Source of the DNA: Acidobacteriota bacterium
GTDB taxonomy: Bacteria; Acidobacteriota; Polarisedimenticolia; J045
NCBI GenBank assembly: GCA_024276295.1
Contig: JAJRXN010000527.1
Coordinates: 1 to 23,097 of the forward strand
DNA: 23,097 bases
Reading direction: 5' to 3'
The position numbers were made by a program, and so were the translations under genes. The notes beneath the pieces were generated by a model. The model was not told the DNA's origin. It was given only the letters and a program-made list of their open reading frames with translations, and did not search any database. Positions within the stretch are counted from its first letter, which is position 1. Every line of letters starts with the position of its first letter. Shown piece by piece: positions 1 to 8,701 of the stretch.

Positions 1-1
1 C

Positions 2-607
2 GCGCTCGAGTACGCGCTCGACGCCCGGGGTCTCGGAATTCCGGCGCTCTCCCGCGGGGTCTTCCTGCTCGCGGCCTGGGCCGCCGCCGCGGCTCCGGCG
101 CCGCTGATGGGCAACGCTCTCGGTATCGGCGGCCGCGCCGCGGGCATGGTCGCCGCCACGGCGCCGTCGCTGGCGGGCCTGCTGCGGGCGCGCCTCGTGG
201 CGCTCGCACTCCCCGCCCTGGGTCTGCTCGCGGTCGTCGCCGGCTGGACCGCCGCGCGCGCCGGAACCGCGGCCGCGGCGGCGGCCGCCGCGGCGGGCCT
301 GGCCGCCCTGCTGGCCAGCGCGGGAAGCGGCGCGCTCGCCAGCGTCCTGTGGCCGGCCCCGCGAGCGCTCGATTCACTCGACGCGGTGATCGAGCCTTCC
401 GGGCCGGCGAGGCTTCTGGTACCGTGCGCACAGTCGCTGGCGCTGGCCCCGGCGTTCGGGGCGCTGCTTGCCGGAGGTCGTCCAGGCTGGTGGATCCTCG
501 GCGCCTCCCCCGCCCTCGGAGCGCTGATGGCCGTCGCCGGCGTGTCCGCCGCATGCCTGCTCGCCCGGCGGCGGCGACGTTCGATCGTGGAGGCGCTGAC
601 GCGATGA
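2..607 (+). CDS. C-terminal part of a multi-pass membrane protein, possibly an ABC-2-type permease (5' end outside window)
   Basis: The reading frame is open from base 2 to the TGA at 605-607, so the true start lies before the window. The visible 201 residues are very rich in Ala and Leu, with about five hydrophobic segments and a final basic tail (ARRRRRSIVEALTR) that should lie in the cytoplasm. One segment contains nine Ala in a row, encoded by GCN codons near 270-300. The stretch GNALGIGGRAAG, followed later by a Ser-Val-Leu-Trp-Pro-Ala-Pro motif after a membrane segment, resembles the second half of ABC-2-like exporter permeases, where an 'N-x-x-G-x-x-G' turn precedes the next helix pair. 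This is a resemblance by eye only. No ATPase partner is visible; it would lie upstream. The stop overlaps the start of the next gene (ATGA, 604-607), suggesting one operon. Confidence 0.6.
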   Translation, partial: ALEYALDARGLGIPALSRGVFLLAAWAAAAAPAPLMGNALGIGGRAAGMVAATAPSLAGLLRARLVALALPALGLLAVVAGWTAARAGTAAAAAAAAAGLAALLASAGSGALASVLWPAPRALDSLDAVIEPSGPARLLVPCAQSLALAPAFGALLAGGRPGWWILGASPALGALMAVAGVSAACLLARRRRRSIVEALTR

Positions 608-1464
608 GCGGTCCGGCCACGCGTGCCTCGGACCTGCGGTCCGTCCTGCTCGCCGGCCTCGGGCTGCTCGTGCCGGCGTGGGCGGCCGCCGCTCCGCAGG
701 TCACGGTGATTCCCGAACGGCGGTTCTCGATCGCCGTCGAACTGATGCTGCGCGACGGAGCGTCGACGGTCACGCGCGAGCGCCGCGTGATCGAGGCGAC
801 ACGGGAGCACCCCGGCACGACGCGGGTGTCGCTGGCGACCGACGAGGGGCCGCTCGACGTGAGCCTGCGCATCGTCCCCCGCCACGGCGGACGCAACGAC
901 GAGGCGATCCTGCTGCTCGAGGCGGAGGTCCGGCGTCGCGACGCCCTCGCGCTGGTCACCCGCCGCGAGATCCGGGCCGCCGCAGGGCGGCTGCGCCTGG
1001 TCGAACTCTGGCACGCCCCCGCGGGCGGCTCGCGCCTGGTCGCCGCGCTGGTCCCGGACTGGTCCACGGTGCCACGCGCCACGACGCTCGCGATCGGCGC
1101 CGAGCCGGTGGAGATCGTGATCGAACTCCGTGAACGCGACGTCGTCGTCGAACGACACCGGCTCGCCGGACTCGTCGGCCGCCCCGTGCGCTTCGAGATG
1201 CTCAACCGTGACCGCGCGGCGCCGGCGGGCCGGCCGCGGAGCATCCTGACCCTCGAGGTCGTGCCGAAGAACCTCGGACGCGGCGGCGTCGATCTTTCCG
1301 CGCGCCTGTTCGTCCGCAGCACGGCGACCACGTCGGAGGCGGATGCGGAGCCGTTCGTCGCCGACGTCCGGGAGCGCGTCGGGCCGGGCGAGGCGCTCGT
1401 GGTCCCGCTTCCCGATGCGGACGACGGAATCCCCCGGTCCTTCCACGTCGTCGTCCGTTTCTGA
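604..1464 (+). CDS. Secreted protein of unknown function
   Basis: A protein of 286 residues starting at the ATG that overlaps the upstream stop. Residues 1-30 form a signal peptide: a hydrophobic core (VLLAGLGLLVPAWAAAA) ending in an Ala-rich cleavage region. No lipobox Cys is seen, so a soluble periplasmic location is likely. The mature part alternates short hydrophobic and charged stretches, as expected for beta-strands, with many Arg-Glu/Arg-Asp pairs. I recognise no catalytic motif and no family. Coupling to the membrane protein upstream suggests that the two act together, perhaps as permease plus periplasmic accessory, but this is inference from position alone. An in-frame extension back to 349 exists; it overlaps the preceding gene and lacks a signal sequence, so I reject it. 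Confidence 0.7.
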   Translation: MSGPATRASDLRSVLLAGLGLLVPAWAAAAPQVTVIPERRFSIAVELMLRDGASTVTRERRVIEATREHPGTTRVSLATDEGPLDVSLRIVPRHGGRNDEAILLLEAEVRRRDALALVTRREIRAAAGRLRLVELWHAPAGGSRLVAALVPDWSTVPRATTLAIGAEPVEIVIELRERDVVVERHRLAGLVGRPVRFEMLNRDRAAPAGRPRSILTLEVVPKNLGRGGVDLSARLFVRSTATTSEADAEPFVADVRERVGPGEALVVPLPDADDGIPRSFHVVVRF

Positions 1465-1502
1465 CCTGCAATGCCCCCGTGGACCGGTTACCATCGCCGG
1501 CC

Positions 1503-1817
1503 ATGAAGCGATCGCGGCTCGCAGCGGCGGACGTGCGGCGACTCGCCGGGCTGGCGCGACTCGAGGTCGATGCCGGCGAGTGCGAGCGTCTGGCGGACGA
1601 ACTCGGCCGCGTGCTCGACGCCGTCGACGATGCTCTCGGCGGAAGCGATCCGACAGACGATCGCGCGGACACTTCTCCTGCAGGACCTGCGCGACGGGGC
1701 GCGTCGCGGTGGCGCGATGACGTTCCGCGGCGATTCGCCGGCCGGGCACGGCTGGTCGCCGCGATTCCACGACGCCGCGGGCGGTACGTGGTCGTCCCGC
1801 GCATGATCGATCGGTGA
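1503..1817 (+). CDS. gatC: Asp-tRNA(Asn)/Glu-tRNA(Gln) amidotransferase subunit C
   Basis: This 104-residue protein is the small GatC subunit, which stabilises GatA and wraps around the GatA-GatB interface during conversion of mischarged Glu-tRNA(Gln) or Asp-tRNA(Asn). The N-terminal helix VRRLAGLARLEV (residues 11-22), the following helix with ELGRVLDAVD, the WRDDV stretch and the C-terminal YVVVPRMI all match the family, whose usual length is about 95-105. The middle is unusually Arg/Ala-rich and diverged. An ATG at 1503 gives the standard N-terminus; a GTG at 1479 would add eight residues without family support. I see no strong ribosome binding site. The gene sits 38 bases after the preceding one, and its stop overlaps the gatA start (GTGA), which supports the assignment. 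Confidence 0.88.
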   Translation: MKRSRLAAADVRRLAGLARLEVDAGECERLADELGRVLDAVDDALGGSDPTDDRADTSPAGPARRGASRWRDDVPRRFAGRARLVAAIPRRRGRYVVVPRMIDR

Positions 1818-3232
1818 GGATCGTGCCGCGTCCCGCACGGCACCTGGCGGAGGCGGTGCGTCGGGGTCGACTCGATCCGGTCGATCTCGTCGAGGGCGCC
1901 CTGGCGCGCGTCGAGCGGCGTGCGGACCTCGGAGCCGTGGTCGAGTCCCACGCGCCGCAGGCCCGCGCGGAGGCACGCCGGCTGCGGCGCCGCACCGGCC
2001 GGATGGGCCCCCTGGCGGGCGTCCCCGTGCTCGTCAAGGACAACGTCTGCACCCGCGCCGGCCACACGACCTGCTGCTCGCGGATGCTCGCGGGCTACCG
2101 TGCTCCGGACGACGCCACCGCCGTCGCCCGGCTCCGCGACGCCGGCGCGATCGTCGTCGGCAAGACCACCTGCGACGAGTTCGGCCTCGGCTCCTCGACG
2201 GAAACGGCCTGGCAGGGTCCCGCGCGCAACCCGCACGACCCGTCCCGGGTCCCCGGCGGATCGAGCGGCGGCTCGGCGGCCGCGGTCGCCGCCGGGATCG
2301 TGCCCCTGGCGCTGGGTTCCGACACCGGCGGTTCGGTGCGGCAGCCGGCGGCGCTCTGCGGCGTCGTGGGGCTCAAGCCGACCTGGGGTGGGATCTCCCG
2401 CCGCGGGCTCGTCGCGTTCGCGTCGTCGTTCGACCAGATCGGCCCGCTCGGCGCCACGGTCGACGACGTGGCCCTCGCGTTCCGCGTGATGGCCGGCCCC
2501 GACCCGGCAGACGCCACGAGCGGCGACCGGCCGTTCCGGGCGGACCACGCGACGTGGTCGGGCGGCCGGATCGGCATCGTCGACGTCGAGCCCGGCTCTC
2601 CGCTGGCCCCGGCCGTCGAGCAGGCGGCGCGCACGCTCGGCGCGGCCGGCATGTCGGTCGGCCGGGCACGGCTTCCCGACCCGCACCGCAGCCTGTTCGT
2701 CTATCTGGCCCTGAGCGCCGCCGAGCTGTCGTCGAATCTCGCGCGCTTCGACGGAGTGCGCTACGGCCTGCGCGCCGCCGGCGCGAAGGATCTCGATGCG
2801 CTGTACCGCCGGACCCGCGCCCGCGGCTTCGGGGCCGAGGTGCGGCGGAGGATCCTGCTCGGAACCGCGGTCCTCGCCGGACCGCCGGATGCAAGCCGCC
2901 ACGCCCGCGCCCGTGCGGCGCGGCGCGCGATCGTCCGGGAGATGGGGCGGCTGTTCGAGACGTTCGAACTGCTGCTCGGACCGACCACCGACGGACCGGC
3001 GTTCCTCCTCGGCGAACGCCTCGCCGATCCGCTGGCGATGTACGCCAGCGACGCCCACACGGTGCTGGCGAGCCTCGCCGGGCTGCCTGCGATCTCCCTG
3101 CCGGCACCCGCGCGCGCCGGCGCACTGCCGCTGGGGATCCAGCTCATGGCGCCGTGGAATCGCGAGGACCGGCTCCTTGCCGCCGCGCGCCTTCTCGAAG
3201 AGGCGGGCTTCCGCGTCGAGGGGCCGCGGTGA
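1814..3232 (+). CDS. gatA: Asp-tRNA(Asn)/Glu-tRNA(Gln) amidotransferase subunit A (glutamine amidase)
   Basis: A protein of 472 residues of the amidase-signature family; it releases ammonia from glutamine for transamidation of mischarged tRNA. The Ser-cisSer-Lys triad is intact: Lys75 in VLVKDN, cis-Ser150 in PGGSSGGSAAAVA and the nucleophile Ser174 in SDTGGSVRQPA. Spacings (75 and 24 residues) equal those of characterised GatA. The segments GKTTCDEFGLGSSTE and GLKPTWGGISRRGLVAFASS are GatA-specific and separate it from general amidases. The C-terminus ends with a typical LGIQLMAPWNRED block. The start is a GTG overlapping the gatC stop. gatB, usually next in a gatCAB operon, is absent here: the next gene is a cell-wall amidase. 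The organism probably carries gatB elsewhere. Confidence 0.95.
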   Translation: MRIVPRPARHLAEAVRRGRLDPVDLVEGALARVERRADLGAVVESHAPQARAEARRLRRRTGRMGPLAGVPVLVKDNVCTRAGHTTCCSRMLAGYRAPDDATAVARLRDAGAIVVGKTTCDEFGLGSSTETAWQGPARNPHDPSRVPGGSSGGSAAAVAAGIVPLALGSDTGGSVRQPAALCGVVGLKPTWGGISRRGLVAFASSFDQIGPLGATVDDVALAFRVMAGPDPADATSGDRPFRADHATWSGGRIGIVDVEPGSPLAPAVEQAARTLGAAGMSVGRARLPDPHRSLFVYLALSAAELSSNLARFDGVRYGLRAAGAKDLDALYRRTRARGFGAEVRRRILLGTAVLAGPPDASRHARARAARRAIVREMGRLFETFELLLGPTTDGPAFLLGERLADPLAMYASDAHTVLASLAGLPAISLPAPARAGALPLGIQLMAPWNREDRLLAAARLLEEAGFRVEGPR

Positions 3233-4953
3233 AGCTCGCGGCGCCCGTGCTGGCGCTCGGAATGCTGCTCGCCGTGGCGGGCGGCACGGCGCCGGCGTAC
3301 GCGAAGGACGCCCGCGAGATCGACGAGGGGGTCACCGCGCGGCTGGAAGGCGGACGGCGGATCGTCGTCGACGTGCTGCCCGAGCGCGGAGAGGGCTACC
3401 TGGCCCTGGCGACCAGGATGTGCGGCACCAAGAGCGCGGCCGGAGCGCTGCGCGAGGCCAACGGGGGCCGCCGACTGCTCGTCGGCGTCCCGGTCCGCGT
3501 GCCGTGGAACCTGCTGCGCAAGGAGTACCGGTTCCTGGCGTTGCGGACGCTGTTTCCGCGCGACCGCCCGGATCCGCGCGGCTGGATCCACCATTCGGCC
3601 GGAGCCACGCTGCCCGTGGTCGATGTCGGGCTGTGGCAGATCGCGCTGTGGTTCACCGGATCGGGCGAGAACTGGACGGCGATCGCGGCGGCCAACGATC
3701 TGACCGAGCCCATCCCCCCGCGCGACCGCCCGATCGTGATCCCGAACGAACTGCTGCGGCCGCTGTTCCGCTACCAGGAAACCGGCGCCGACGGGCTGCT
3801 GACGTACGCCGAGGACGACGAGGGCCCGGTCGCGATCTACCGGCTGCGCAGGGGGGAAGCACTCTATTCGGCCGTCGTGCTGCGCTTTACGGACGCCATC
3901 GAGGGCAACGGCAACGGCGTCGTCCGGTCGGCGGTCGAGATGATCAGCGAGCGCAGCGGCATCCGGAACGTGCGGGACATCCCGGTCGGCTTCCCGGTGA
4001 AGATCCCGCTCGATCTGCTGGCGACCCGCTTTCTTCCCCACAACCATCCGCGGCGGGTGCTGGCGGCGATCGGCCGCTCGGAAATGGCGACGATCGAGCT
4101 GCCGCGCCAGCCGAAGACGCTCGACGGCGTGCACGTGCTGCTCGACAGCGGCCACGGCGGCGAGGATCCGGGCGCGATGCTCCACGGAGCCTGGGAGAGC
4201 GACTACACCTACGACGTGGCGTGCCGCGTGCGCCGACTGCTCGAACGGGAGACCGGCGCGACCGTCCATCTGATCGTCCACGACACCGAGTCCGGTTGCC
4301 GGATCAGCGACAAGGAGTCCCTCGTGCGCAACCGGAAGGAGGTGATCACCAGCACGCCGCCGTTCCGGATCGACAGCCGCAGCAGGACGACCGCCGCCGT
4401 GCACATGCGCTGGATGGTCGCCAACCGGCTGTTCGACCGCCTGACACGCCGCGAGAAGGTTCCGCCCGAGAAACTGGTGTTCCTCAGTCTGCACGCGGAC
4501 TCGCTTCATCGCTCGGTGCGCGGCGCGATGGTCTACGTGCCGGGTGCGCGCTACCGCCGTGCGAGCTTCTCCGTCAGGAAGCGCACGTTCGGGCGCTACG
4601 AGGAGTACCCCCCGCAGGGAGTCCGCTTCACGCGACGGGAGCGGCTGCGCGACGAGAAGATCTCGACCCGGCTCGGCGAGCAGATCCTCGAAGGGTTCCG
4701 CCGCCAGAAGCTGCTGGTCCACAAGGACCGGCCGCTGCGCACCCACATCGTGCGCAAGCTGCGGCGGCGCCGGCCACCGAGCCGCTTCGTACCCGTCGTG
4801 CTCGCCGCGAACAAGGTCCCGGCCAAGGCGCTGGTCGAGCTGGTGAACCTGAACAACAGGCAGGATGCCCGCACGCTGCGCGATCCCCGGGCCCGCGAGC
4901 GGATGGCCAGGGCGATCGTCGACAGCCTGAAGGCGTTCTACTCGGGGGGCTGA
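3229..4953 (+). CDS. Secreted N-acetylmuramoyl-L-alanine amidase with LysM-like repeats (Amidase_3 family)
   Basis: A protein of 574 residues starting at a GTG that overlaps the gatA stop. Residues 1-25 form a signal peptide ending near TAPAYA. Three diverged LysM-like modules follow, at about residues 57-95, 129-175 and 201-264; each ends in a 'GVPVRVPWNLL'-type phrase typical of LysM ends (IPNELL, KIPLDLL). LysM modules bind peptidoglycan. The catalytic domain starts near 300: LLDSGHGGEDPGA carries zinc ligand His309, Glu323 (WESDY) is the second ligand, His422 (LSLHADS) the third, and Glu537 (ALVELVNLNN) the catalytic Glu. It should cleave the MurNAc-L-Ala bond in the periplasm. The domain is longer than usual: the Glu323-His422 and His422-Glu537 intervals are about 99 and 115 residues, against about 55-65 in AmiC-type enzymes, with Arg/Lys-rich inserts. 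Confidence 0.88.
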   Translation: MKLAAPVLALGMLLAVAGGTAPAYAKDAREIDEGVTARLEGGRRIVVDVLPERGEGYLALATRMCGTKSAAGALREANGGRRLLVGVPVRVPWNLLRKEYRFLALRTLFPRDRPDPRGWIHHSAGATLPVVDVGLWQIALWFTGSGENWTAIAAANDLTEPIPPRDRPIVIPNELLRPLFRYQETGADGLLTYAEDDEGPVAIYRLRRGEALYSAVVLRFTDAIEGNGNGVVRSAVEMISERSGIRNVRDIPVGFPVKIPLDLLATRFLPHNHPRRVLAAIGRSEMATIELPRQPKTLDGVHVLLDSGHGGEDPGAMLHGAWESDYTYDVACRVRRLLERETGATVHLIVHDTESGCRISDKESLVRNRKEVITSTPPFRIDSRSRTTAAVHMRWMVANRLFDRLTRREKVPPEKLVFLSLHADSLHRSVRGAMVYVPGARYRRASFSVRKRTFGRYEEYPPQGVRFTRRERLRDEKISTRLGEQILEGFRRQKLLVHKDRPLRTHIVRKLRRRRPPSRFVPVVLAANKVPAKALVELVNLNNRQDARTLRDPRARERMARAIVDSLKAFYSGG

Positions 4954-5035
4954 CGGCCAGATTTGCGCTCCCGCCGTCCGACTCCCAGTCTGGACCGGTC
5001 CATCGCCCTTCCCGACCCCCGGAGACTTCCTGCGC

Positions 5036-8000
5036 ATGCTGACGACCACGCGACCCTGGACGGCACTTCCGTGGCTCGGTGCGGTCCTGTTCCTCGCGCT
5101 CGCCACGACACCACCCGCGGCGGCCGGCGAGGCGGCGTGCTTCGAGTCGTGGTGGCGGGCCCGGCTGGCCTCGGTGGCCGCGGACCCGGATGACCTGCAC
5201 GGGCTGCTCGTCCTGCGGCAGGTGCTCGACCTGGCCGCGACCAGCCGCGATCCGACCGCGGTCATCGACGAGCTGGCACGGCTCCGCGGGATCGACGGAC
5301 TCGACCCGCTGGTCGCCGCCGGGATCGAGCACGTCCTGCTCCGCGACGACGTGCGCCGCGGTCGCTTCGACAGCGCGGCGGCGCGGCTCGACGGACTCGG
5401 GATCGTCGCGCGGTTCGCGATCGCGGGACCGCTGCACGACGAGGCGCAGGCGCTGCGCCTGGCGCTGGAGCCTCTGGACGTTCCGGAGATCAGCCTGCGC
5501 AGCGCTCCGGTCACCCGCACCGGGCTGCTGCCGCTCGACGCGCTGCTGTATCCGCCGGGCAGCGGACAGGCGGTGGCGCTGTTCTACGTCCGCCTCGCGC
5601 GACGGACCCGGGTCGCGATCCGCTGGGGCGCCGACGATCGCGCGATCCTGCTCGTCGACGGGCACGAGATCGCGCGCACCACCGGCCCGACGCGGGTCCG
5701 CTTCGACCAGGCCGCCGCGTTCATCGAACTCGCACGCGGCGTGCACCGCATCGCGTTCGTCGTGCCGCAGACCGGCGATGCCTGGGGCCTGTTCGTGCGT
5801 CTGACGGCGCCGGACGGGGGGCCGCTGTCCGGAGTCGAGATCCTCGCGGATCCCGCGCCCGAACGCTGGGAGGCGCAGGCCGCGGGCGCCACGGATCCGC
5901 GACCGGTCGGCGGACGAACGATCGTCGGCGAACTCGAACGGCTCGTCGCCAGACGGCCGCATGCCGCCCGCTCGCTGGCCGCGCTGGCGCGCGAGCTGCA
6001 GGCCCGCGATCTGCCGACCCGGGACGACGGGCGGCCCCTCGAACTCGTCCGCCGGGCGGTGCTCGAGCGCCCGAGCGACCCGGACATCGGCTGGGCGGCG
6101 GCGACCATCGAAAGGGAGCCCTCGCTCCGGCGCGATGCCCTCGAGCGCATGCTGGCCTTCGACCCGGATCACGTCGCCGCGCTGCGACGGATGATCGCCT
6201 ACGACGTCAACCACGACCGGCCGGACGAGGCGCAGGCGCTGGCCGATCGCCTTCGGGCGCGCTGCCCGGAGCCCGACCCGTTCATCGCGCTCCAGCTCGT
6301 CTCCGCCCGCGACCGCTTCGGCTTTGCCGGGGGGATGCTCGCGGAACTGCTGCCCCTGGTCGACGAGGCGCCGCGCCAGGTCTCGCTGCTCCGCTACGTC
6401 ACCCGACTCGCCCGTCGCCTCGGACGCCTCAGACTCGCCCGCTCGCTCCACGAACGCTGGCTCGCGCTGGACGTCACGGACCGGGAAGCATGGAACGGCT
6501 ACCTCGACCTGCTCCGCTCCGCGGGAGATGCCGAGGCATACCGGCGCGCCCGGGAACGCCTCGTCGTCGTCGACCCTCTCGATCCGGAAACGCATGGCAG
6601 CCTCGCGCGCCTGCTGCTCGCCGAGGGCGACCCCGACGGGGCGGTGCAGGTCATCGACAGGGCCCTCGCCCTGTTCGGAGACCGGCCCGACCTCCTGAGG
6701 CTCTCGGCGGAGATCGCCCTGGCGCTCGGGCGGGACGGACAGGCGGTGGCAGCGTTCCGCAGGGCCCTCGTGGCCGGAGGACCCGACGACGATCTCGAGC
6801 AGCGGATCGCCGAACTGACCGGCAACGAGGATCTCGGCGCGACGGCATGGCGCATGCCGCTCGACCAGGTCCTCGAGATCGAACGGAAGGCACCCCCGCC
6901 GGCGGGATCGCCCGCCGCCGTCGTGCTGCACGAGACGGTCGCGTACCGGGTGGAGCCCAACGGTGTCGGCAGCAAGCTGTTCCAGCTCGTCGTGCGCGTC
7001 AACAGCGCCGAGCAGGCTCCGGCCGCCCGGCTGTTCTCGATCACGTACTCGCCGGGCCTCGAACGGGTCCGGGTGATCGAGGCCCGCGCCATGCGCCGTG
7101 ACGGCAGCATCATGCTCGCCAGCCGCAGCGACCGTGCGCTGCTGCCGGACCTCCAGCTCCGGATGTGGTACGACGCGCGGGTCCTGACGCTCGCCTTCCC
7201 CCGGCTCGAGGATGGCGACCTGGTCGAGATCTGCTACGTGGTCCGCACGCGCGGTCCGTCCAACCCGATCGCCAACGGCTACTACGGCGATGCGCACGTG
7301 CTCGGAGGGCCGGCTCCGGTGCTCTCGGCCCGCGTCGTGCTGAACATGCCGGACGAGCTTCCGCTCCGGTACCGGCTGCTCAACCTCCCGCGGCCCGCTC
7401 AGGAGACCGTCCGCGAAGAGGACGGGCGGCGGATCGTAGAACTCGCCCTGCCGGCGCTGCCCTCCTATCCCGAGGCCCCGGGCGCGCCGCCCCCGACCGA
7501 ACGCGTGCCGTACGCCATCGTCGGCACGGTCGACGACTGGAGCGCGCTGGGGCGGATGTACGCGGAGATGGTCCGCCCGCAGATGGCGCTGACGCCGGAC
7601 GTCAGCGCCACGGTCGAGAGCCTGACCCGCGGCCTCGTCGATCGGAAGCGGATCGTCGAGGTGATCTACGACTGGGTGATCGAGAACACGCGCTACGTGG
7701 CCCTCGAGTTCGGGATCCACGCCCTCAAGCCGTATGACGTCGACACCGTCTTCCGGCGGCGCCACGGCGACTGCAAGGACAAGGCGACGCTGCTGGTGGC
7801 GATGCTGCGCAAGGCGGGGGTTCCCGCCGAACTGGTGCTGCTTCGCACGCGCGACCGCGGTCGGATCGACACGTCGATCCCGACGTTCGCGCACTTCAAC
7901 CACGCGATCGTCCACGTTCCCTTCGACGACCTGTGGCTCGACGGCACGGTGCTGCATTTCGCCGCCGGCGAGGTTCCGCTGCCCGACCTCGGCGCGCTCG

Positions 8001-8701
8001 TCCTGCTCGTCGACCCGCTTGCGGACGACGGCGTCCGTCTGACGACGACGGCTCCGCCCCGGCCCGAGGATGCCCGTCTGGCGATGACCCAAGAAGTCCG
8101 GATCGGCAGCGACGGGACGGCCGGCGCCAGCGTGAGCGTCGTCGCGTCCGGTGCCGACGCGGCGCGCGAACGGTTCTACTTCCGTCGCTCGACGACCCGC
8201 AGGACGGTGCTGACCAACCGGCTTCGCGAACGGCACCCGGATGCCACCGTGGCCCATGTCGTGTTCAGTGCGATCGCTCTCGACGAAAAGCCGGTGCGCT
8301 TCCGCTACGTGGCGCAGCTTCCCGGCTTCGCCCGTGCCGACGTGGACCGGCTGTCCGCCCCGCTGGCCGTCGACCTCGAGCCGCTGCCGTTCCTGCCCGC
8401 CGGGCCCGGGCGTGACGTGCCGCTCGTGCTGCCGGATCCGTTCGAGCGCGAGATCGAGGTGCGGGTCCGTGCCGACCACGACCTCGAGATCGCGGAACTC
8501 CCGGGATCGCGGACGATCCGTTCGACGTGGGGCGACGTGACGCTCGCGACGCGGAGGGAGGGTTCCGGCGCCAGGATCACGATCCGCATCCGCTTCGAGG
8601 GAGGAACCGTGTCGCCCGACCAGCTCGAGGAGTACAACCGCTTCGCGCTCGACGCCGGGCGGCTTCTCGCCCAGCGGATCGTGCTGGAGACGTCGCGATG
8701 A
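5036..8701 (+). CDS. Large secreted TPR/DUF3857/transglutaminase-like protein with intact Cys-His-Asp triad
   Basis: A protein of 1221 residues. The ATG at 5036 follows GGAG at 5021-5024 and gives a signal peptide (residues 1-30, ending PPAAAG). A beta-sandwich like those of sugar-binding domains lies at about 120-270 (RWGADDRAILLVDGHEIA, then RGVHRIAFVV). Helical TPR repeats span about 300-600, with clear repeats such as DPDGAVQVIDRALALF. A DUF3857 domain follows (about 622-805) and a transglutaminase-like core (about 835-985). The triad is Cys913 in RRHGDCKDKATLL, His956 in FNHAIVHV and Asp969 in LWLDGT. A beta-rich domain closes the protein. The family is widespread but poorly understood; peptide or amide cleavage or crosslinking in the envelope is likely, the substrate unknown. 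An 82-base gap separates it from the amidase, so it may have its own promoter. The stop overlaps the next start (ATGA). Confidence 0.88.
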   Translation: MLTTTRPWTALPWLGAVLFLALATTPPAAAGEAACFESWWRARLASVAADPDDLHGLLVLRQVLDLAATSRDPTAVIDELARLRGIDGLDPLVAAGIEHVLLRDDVRRGRFDSAAARLDGLGIVARFAIAGPLHDEAQALRLALEPLDVPEISLRSAPVTRTGLLPLDALLYPPGSGQAVALFYVRLARRTRVAIRWGADDRAILLVDGHEIARTTGPTRVRFDQAAAFIELARGVHRIAFVVPQTGDAWGLFVRLTAPDGGPLSGVEILADPAPERWEAQAAGATDPRPVGGRTIVGELERLVARRPHAARSLAALARELQARDLPTRDDGRPLELVRRAVLERPSDPDIGWAAATIEREPSLRRDALERMLAFDPDHVAALRRMIAYDVNHDRPDEAQALADRLRARCPEPDPFIALQLVSARDRFGFAGGMLAELLPLVDEAPRQVSLLRYVTRLARRLGRLRLARSLHERWLALDVTDREAWNGYLDLLRSAGDAEAYRRARERLVVVDPLDPETHGSLARLLLAEGDPDGAVQVIDRALALFGDRPDLLRLSAEIALALGRDGQAVAAFRRALVAGGPDDDLEQRIAELTGNEDLGATAWRMPLDQVLEIERKAPPPAGSPAAVVLHETVAYRVEPNGVGSKLFQLVVRVNSAEQAPAARLFSITYSPGLERVRVIEARAMRRDGSIMLASRSDRALLPDLQLRMWYDARVLTLAFPRLEDGDLVEICYVVRTRGPSNPIANGYYGDAHVLGGPAPVLSARVVLNMPDELPLRYRLLNLPRPAQETVREEDGRRIVELALPALPSYPEAPGAPPPTERVPYAIVGTVDDWSALGRMYAEMVRPQMALTPDVSATVESLTRGLVDRKRIVEVIYDWVIENTRYVALEFGIHALKPYDVDTVFRRRHGDCKDKATLLVAMLRKAGVPAELVLLRTRDRGRIDTSIPTFAHFNHAIVHVPFDDLWLDGTVLHFAAGEVPLPDLGALVLLVDPLADDGVRLTTTAPPRPEDARLAMTQEVRIGSDGTAGASVSVVASGADAARERFYFRRSTTRRTVLTNRLRERHPDATVAHVVFSAIALDEKPVRFRYVAQLPGFARADVDRLSAPLAVDLEPLPFLPAGPGRDVPLVLPDPFEREIEVRVRADHDLEIAELPGSRTIRSTWGDVTLATRREGSGARITIRIRFEGGTVSPDQLEEYNRFALDAGRLLAQRIVLETSR

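Noticed and set aside
1479..1502. Earlier GTG start for gatC
   Set aside because: It would add eight residues with no family similarity and no ribosome binding site; the ATG at 1503 gives the usual N-terminus.
4628..8479. A 1283-codon open frame on the minus strand opposite the first TPR/transglutaminase gene
   Set aside because: It is the antisense of a gene with clear domains and triad. Its product is low in hydrophobic residues and rich in Arg, Gly, Asp and Ala, as expected for a shadow frame in GC-rich DNA.
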